64,000 bases of DNA from Rhabdornis inornatus (lineage: Eukaryota; Chordata; Aves; Passeriformes; Rhabdornithidae). A program made the translations under genes and the position numbers. The stretch spans positions 21,348 through 85,347 of the forward strand of contig VWZS01010882.1 of assembly GCA_013397075.1 (NCBI GenBank), in the 5' to 3' direction. Shown in pieces: positions 63,501 through 64,000 of the stretch. The notes under the pieces are model-generated. The model searched no databases. It was not told the DNA's origin and saw only the letters and a list, made by a program, of their open reading frames with translations. Positions within the stretch are counted from its first letter, which is position 1. Each line of letters starts with the position of its first letter.

Positions 63501-63985
63501 AGCAACGCGTCGGTGACGGTGACAGTGCCCGTGGAGGCAGAGGCAGAGATGCAGCTGCGAGGGTGAGGGTCTGGGGGGACATGGGGATAATGGAGAGACA
63601 AAGGGGGACACTGACGCCCCTCTCCCACCAGCAACTCCGTGCCTGCCATCACGGTGCTGCCCACGAGCTGGCACTGGGTGGAGGGCAGCCAGCGGCCCGA
63701 GGACCACGGCATCAAAGTGGAGCACGTCTATGAGGTAGGACACGGCACCCGCGGGTGCTCAGGGGATATCCTCTCTGTCTCCTCCTCGGCGTCACCCCCG
63801 GTGCTGGTCATCACCCCACCGTCCTCCCGCAGCTCCACAATGAAGGTCCCGGCACCGTCAGCGGGGTCACTCTGAGCCTCGCCGTCCCCCACCTGCTGGG
63901 CGACCGTGTCCTGCTCTACCTGCTCGAGCTGGGCACCGAGGGAGGCATGAACTGCTCCCACCACCCCGCCCTCAACCCCGCCCAG
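57395..63985 (+). CDS. ITGA2B: ITGA2B, integrin alpha-IIb (coding exons 1-25, 3'-partial)
   Basis: Alpha chain of the thrombocyte/platelet fibrinogen receptor alphaIIb-beta3, a single-pass membrane protein. Twenty-five spliced exons total 2559 nt (853 codons) with every junction GT-AG and in phase. Human has 30 exons and 1039 residues, so about 5 exons (heavy/light cleavage, transmembrane helix, GFFKR tail) lie beyond the window. Domains: signal peptide about 1-23; seven-bladed beta-propeller to about residue 470 with four Ca2+-loop motifs (GEFDGNPKTKE, DVDGDGRDD, DLDKDGFGD, DLDGNGYAD); thigh; genu disulfide (EDCGDDNLC); calf-1; start of calf-2. Cysteine pairs and CAPLQHWN point to alphaIIb rather than alphaV, and synteny with GPATCH8 agrees. 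Tandem ATGs at 57395 and 57398 are in frame; the second has the better Kozak context. Six NxS/T sites are visible. The gene is unusually compact, with introns mostly below 250 bp. Confidence 0.96.
57617..57747 (+). CDS. ITGA2B: ITGA2B exon 2
   Basis: PSVAVGAPRANTSQPG then GAVFLCSWPPDKTPCHP: the blade-1 outer strands, with the cysteine pair equivalent to human C56-C65 and an NTS glycosylation site. Confidence 0.93.
57827..57924 (+). CDS. ITGA2B: ITGA2B exon 3
   Basis: GNEGERQGALELHTYKSDQW, then LGASVTSWDGKLV, as human LGASVVSWSD. The donor lies in GTGGTGGGT; 57924 is chosen because it keeps KLVVCAP aligned with human VIVACAP. Confidence 0.92.
58005..58170 (+). CDS. ITGA2B: ITGA2B exon 4
   Basis: VCAPLQHWNAMEG to YSPCRDQTMASTYRQRNY. 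CAPxQHWN and the paired cysteines (human C107-C130 and C146) are hallmarks of the propeller. The end reaches the ligand-pocket loop (human D159/F160). Confidence 0.95.
58241..58290 (+). CDS. ITGA2B: ITGA2B exon 5
   Basis: VHDKRYCEIGFSAAVTP; the DKRYC cysteine pairs with the SPC of exon 4 in the human structure. Confidence 0.94.
58291..58680 (+). repeat. ITGA2B: ITGA2B intron 5 with degenerate GGGATGCTGG minisatellite
   Basis: From about 58440 to 58610, units like GGGATGCTGGAGTGGGA and GGGAGATGCTGGGCTGGAA recur with drift at roughly 16-20 bp. Strongly purine-rich on the + strand; no coding exon. Confidence 0.7.
58681..58726 (+). CDS. ITGA2B: ITGA2B exon 6
   Basis: DGTLVLGAPGGYYFT, near-identical to human GELVLGAPGGYYFL, with the pocket tyrosine equivalent to Y190 kept. 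Confidence 0.96.
58930..59055 (+). CDS. ITGA2B: ITGA2B exon 7
   Basis: GLVYSVELDKILRRFLGTSL to RPTEPVSGAYDDGYR. This is the fast-evolving loop that in human carries the ligand-pocket residues D224 and F231. It is one residue shorter here by my alignment. Confidence 0.93.
59140..59187 (+). CDS. ITGA2B: ITGA2B exon 8
   Basis: GYSVAVGEFDGNPKTK: first propeller Ca2+-binding loop (E, D, N replacing human E, D, D). Confidence 0.95.
59435..59478 (+). CDS. ITGA2B: ITGA2B exon 9
   Basis: EYVVGVPNKRNTRGE. The donor at 59479 (GAG/GTGAGT) rather than 59474 preserves the phase into exon 10. Confidence 0.92.
59587..59646 (+). CDS. ITGA2B: ITGA2B exon 10
   Basis: VEIFTAGDTLRLLRGIASEQ, twenty codons, phase 0 at both ends. 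Human equivalent VEILDSYYQRLHRLRGEQ. Confidence 0.93.
59809..59861 (+). CDS. ITGA2B: ITGA2B exon 11
   Basis: VASYFGHTVAVADVDGDG, the start of the second Ca2+ loop, with the FG-GAP pattern. Confidence 0.95.
59995..60203 (+). CDS. ITGA2B: ITGA2B exon 12
   Basis: Largest ITGA2B exon here: RDDLLVGAPLYMARCSDGQR to THPYGRFAAAIASLGDLDKD. It completes Ca2+ loop 2 and contains most of loop 3. Confidence 0.96.
60314..60496 (+). CDS. ITGA2B: ITGA2B exon 13
   Basis: DVAVGAPQGGDSGSGQVFIF to FGFALRGATDLDGNGYA, including Ca2+ loop 4. Confidence 0.96.
60573..60618 (+). CDS. ITGA2B: ITGA2B exon 14
   Basis: DLLVGAYGVAKVAVY, closing the propeller. The donor GTGAGTG overlaps the glutamine codon, giving phase 2. 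Confidence 0.94.
60696..60800 (+). CDS. ITGA2B: ITGA2B exon 15
   Basis: GLPVVVAQTQLSVPDGLNPE then ILDCDLPDSSVRVSC: the start of the thigh domain with its conserved cysteines. Confidence 0.94.
60804..60927 (+). repeat. ITGA2B: Minisatellite in ITGA2B intron 15
   Basis: Eight or so units sharing the core TGGGGACAC with spacers such as ACACTACCA, ACACTGCCG and TACTG. It fills most of the 169-bp intron between the donor and the acceptor region. Confidence 0.85.
60970..61025 (+). CDS. ITGA2B: ITGA2B exon 16
   Basis: FHVVFCVSVTGQHLPQSI, thigh domain; compare human FNIQMCVGATGHNIPQKL. Confidence 0.94.
61123..61274 (+). CDS. ITGA2B: ITGA2B exon 17
   Basis: LEAELQLDRLKPRPSRRVLL to PPVCSNLTAYLR. AELQLDR-KPR-RRVLLL is shared with human alphaIIb; NLT glycosylation site. 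Confidence 0.95.
61513..61626 (+). CDS. ITGA2B: ITGA2B exon 18
   Basis: DKAEFKDKLSPVALSVALTL, then PREAPGLVLYGQTLVQAQ; human [20 protein letters not shown]. Thigh domain, phase 0 at both ends. Confidence 0.95.
61627..62330 (+). repeat. ITGA2B: ITGA2B intron 18 with TGTCCCC-rich degenerate repeat
   Basis: The longest intron in this part of the gene (704 bp). From about 61750 the + strand is pyrimidine-rich with countless TGTCCCC/GTCCCCA words and no exon. The domain boundary continues directly from exon 18 to exon 19. Confidence 0.75.
62331..62401 (+). CDS. ITGA2B: ITGA2B exon 19
   Basis: THIILEDCGDDNLCVPDLHL then AAD: contains the genu C-x5-C loop between thigh and calf-1 (human LDCGEDDVCVPQL). 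Confidence 0.95.
62482..62629 (+). CDS. ITGA2B: ITGA2B exon 20
   Basis: PSQRLLIGAEATLSLRANAT to LPPGTHYQAARSTIP, calf-1; compare human [21 protein letters not shown]. NAT glycosylation site. Confidence 0.95.
62630..63113 (+). repeat. ITGA2B: ITGA2B intron 20 with ~83-bp degenerate tandem repeat
   Basis: Copies start at about 62674 (short), 62711, 62793, 62935 and 63018, each beginning GGCTCA or GGTTCA, followed by a GTCCTTGGTGGC-like segment and CCCAGTGGTGATGGGTG. Spacing 82-83 bp for two of the intervals. Mutated but clearly related. Confidence 0.75.
63114..63206 (+). CDS. ITGA2B: ITGA2B exon 21
   Basis: GQEKLSCNPKKENGTHVVLC then ELGNPMKAGAR; human [28 protein letters not shown]. Calf-1, phase 0. 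Confidence 0.96.
63288..63367 (+). CDS. ITGA2B: ITGA2B exon 22
   Basis: ITVDMELSVSGLEDMGDAIT then FHLQLR, calf-1 strands; donor GTGATA is weak but phase-correct. Confidence 0.93.
63488..63562 (+). CDS. ITGA2B: ITGA2B exon 23
   Basis: KNSPSNASVTVTVPVEAEAE then MQLR; human [26 protein letters not shown]. End of calf-1; NAS glycosylation site. Confidence 0.94.
63632..63734 (+). CDS. ITGA2B: ITGA2B exon 24
   Basis: NSVPAITVLPTSWHWVEGSQ then RPEDHGIKVEHVYE; human NSFPASLVV...WGPKVEHTYE. Start of calf-2. Confidence 0.93.
63833..63985 (+). CDS. ITGA2B: ITGA2B exon 25
   Basis: LHNEGPGTVSGVTLSLAVPH to MNCSHHPALNPAQ, calf-2 (human [20 protein letters not shown]). Ends phase 0 at donor GTAGGG. The next exons, with the furin-cleaved junction and membrane segment, fall outside the window. 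Confidence 0.93.
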
Positions 63986-64000
63986 GTAGGGGCTGCGGGA

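Noticed and set aside
57395..63985. ITGAV or another RGD-binding integrin alpha as the identity of the second gene
   Set aside because: Cysteine spacing, CAPLQHWN, AELQLDR-KPR and [16 protein letters not shown] segments, and tandem placement after GPATCH8, all fit ITGA2B better.

Overview
This is vertebrate nuclear DNA, almost certainly from a bird. It carries two protein-coding genes in tandem on the + strand: GPATCH8 (complete coding sequence, 8 exons, about 687-53910) and ITGA2B (integrin alpha-IIb, first 25 coding exons, 57395-63985, running off the right edge). Both were recognised by reading spliced exons with matching phases that give proteins colinear with the human proteins as I remember them. 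The bird assignment rests on about ten fragments of CR1-type LINEs, with their typical 5'-truncated bodies and ATTCTATGATTCT-like 3' ends, and on the compact GC-rich ITGA2B. GPATCH8 followed by ITGA2B in the same orientation is also the human 17q21 arrangement, so this is conserved synteny. The chicken counterpart is expected on a microchromosome (chr27, from general knowledge).

Layout. 1-982: GC-rich GPATCH8 promoter and first exon, with an evident assembly defect: a 289-bp exon-1 island sits between two single Ns and is flanked by a perfect 208-bp duplication. 732-49566: long, mostly AT-rich GPATCH8 introns holding six short coding exons (2-7), CR1 fragments in both orientations, and several small inverted and direct repeats. 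50082-53910: one giant last coding exon that encodes 86% of GPATCH8. 53911 to about 55975: 3' UTR ending at a canonical AATAAA followed by a GT-rich element. About 55976-57394: a 1.4-kb intergenic and promoter interval with a GATA motif close to the ITGA2B start. 57395-64000: ITGA2B, with exons of 44-209 bp and mostly 70-250-bp introns, several of them made of degenerate G/C-rich minisatellites.

Function. GPATCH8 is a nuclear G-patch, zinc-finger and RS-rich protein linked to pre-mRNA splicing. ITGA2B is the alpha chain of the platelet/thrombocyte fibrinogen receptor (alphaIIb-beta3). The two have no known joint pathway; their proximity is ancestral synteny. I found no RNA gene, CRISPR array, phage or novel multi-gene system. 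The most useful observations are the exon-1 misassembly, the ligand-pocket differences in avian alphaIIb, the motif cluster in the GPATCH8 promoter, the extreme conservation of the GPATCH8 C-terminus, the abrupt composition change near 56 kb, and a few unexplained hairpins and repeats. All comparisons with human proteins are from memory, not alignment.
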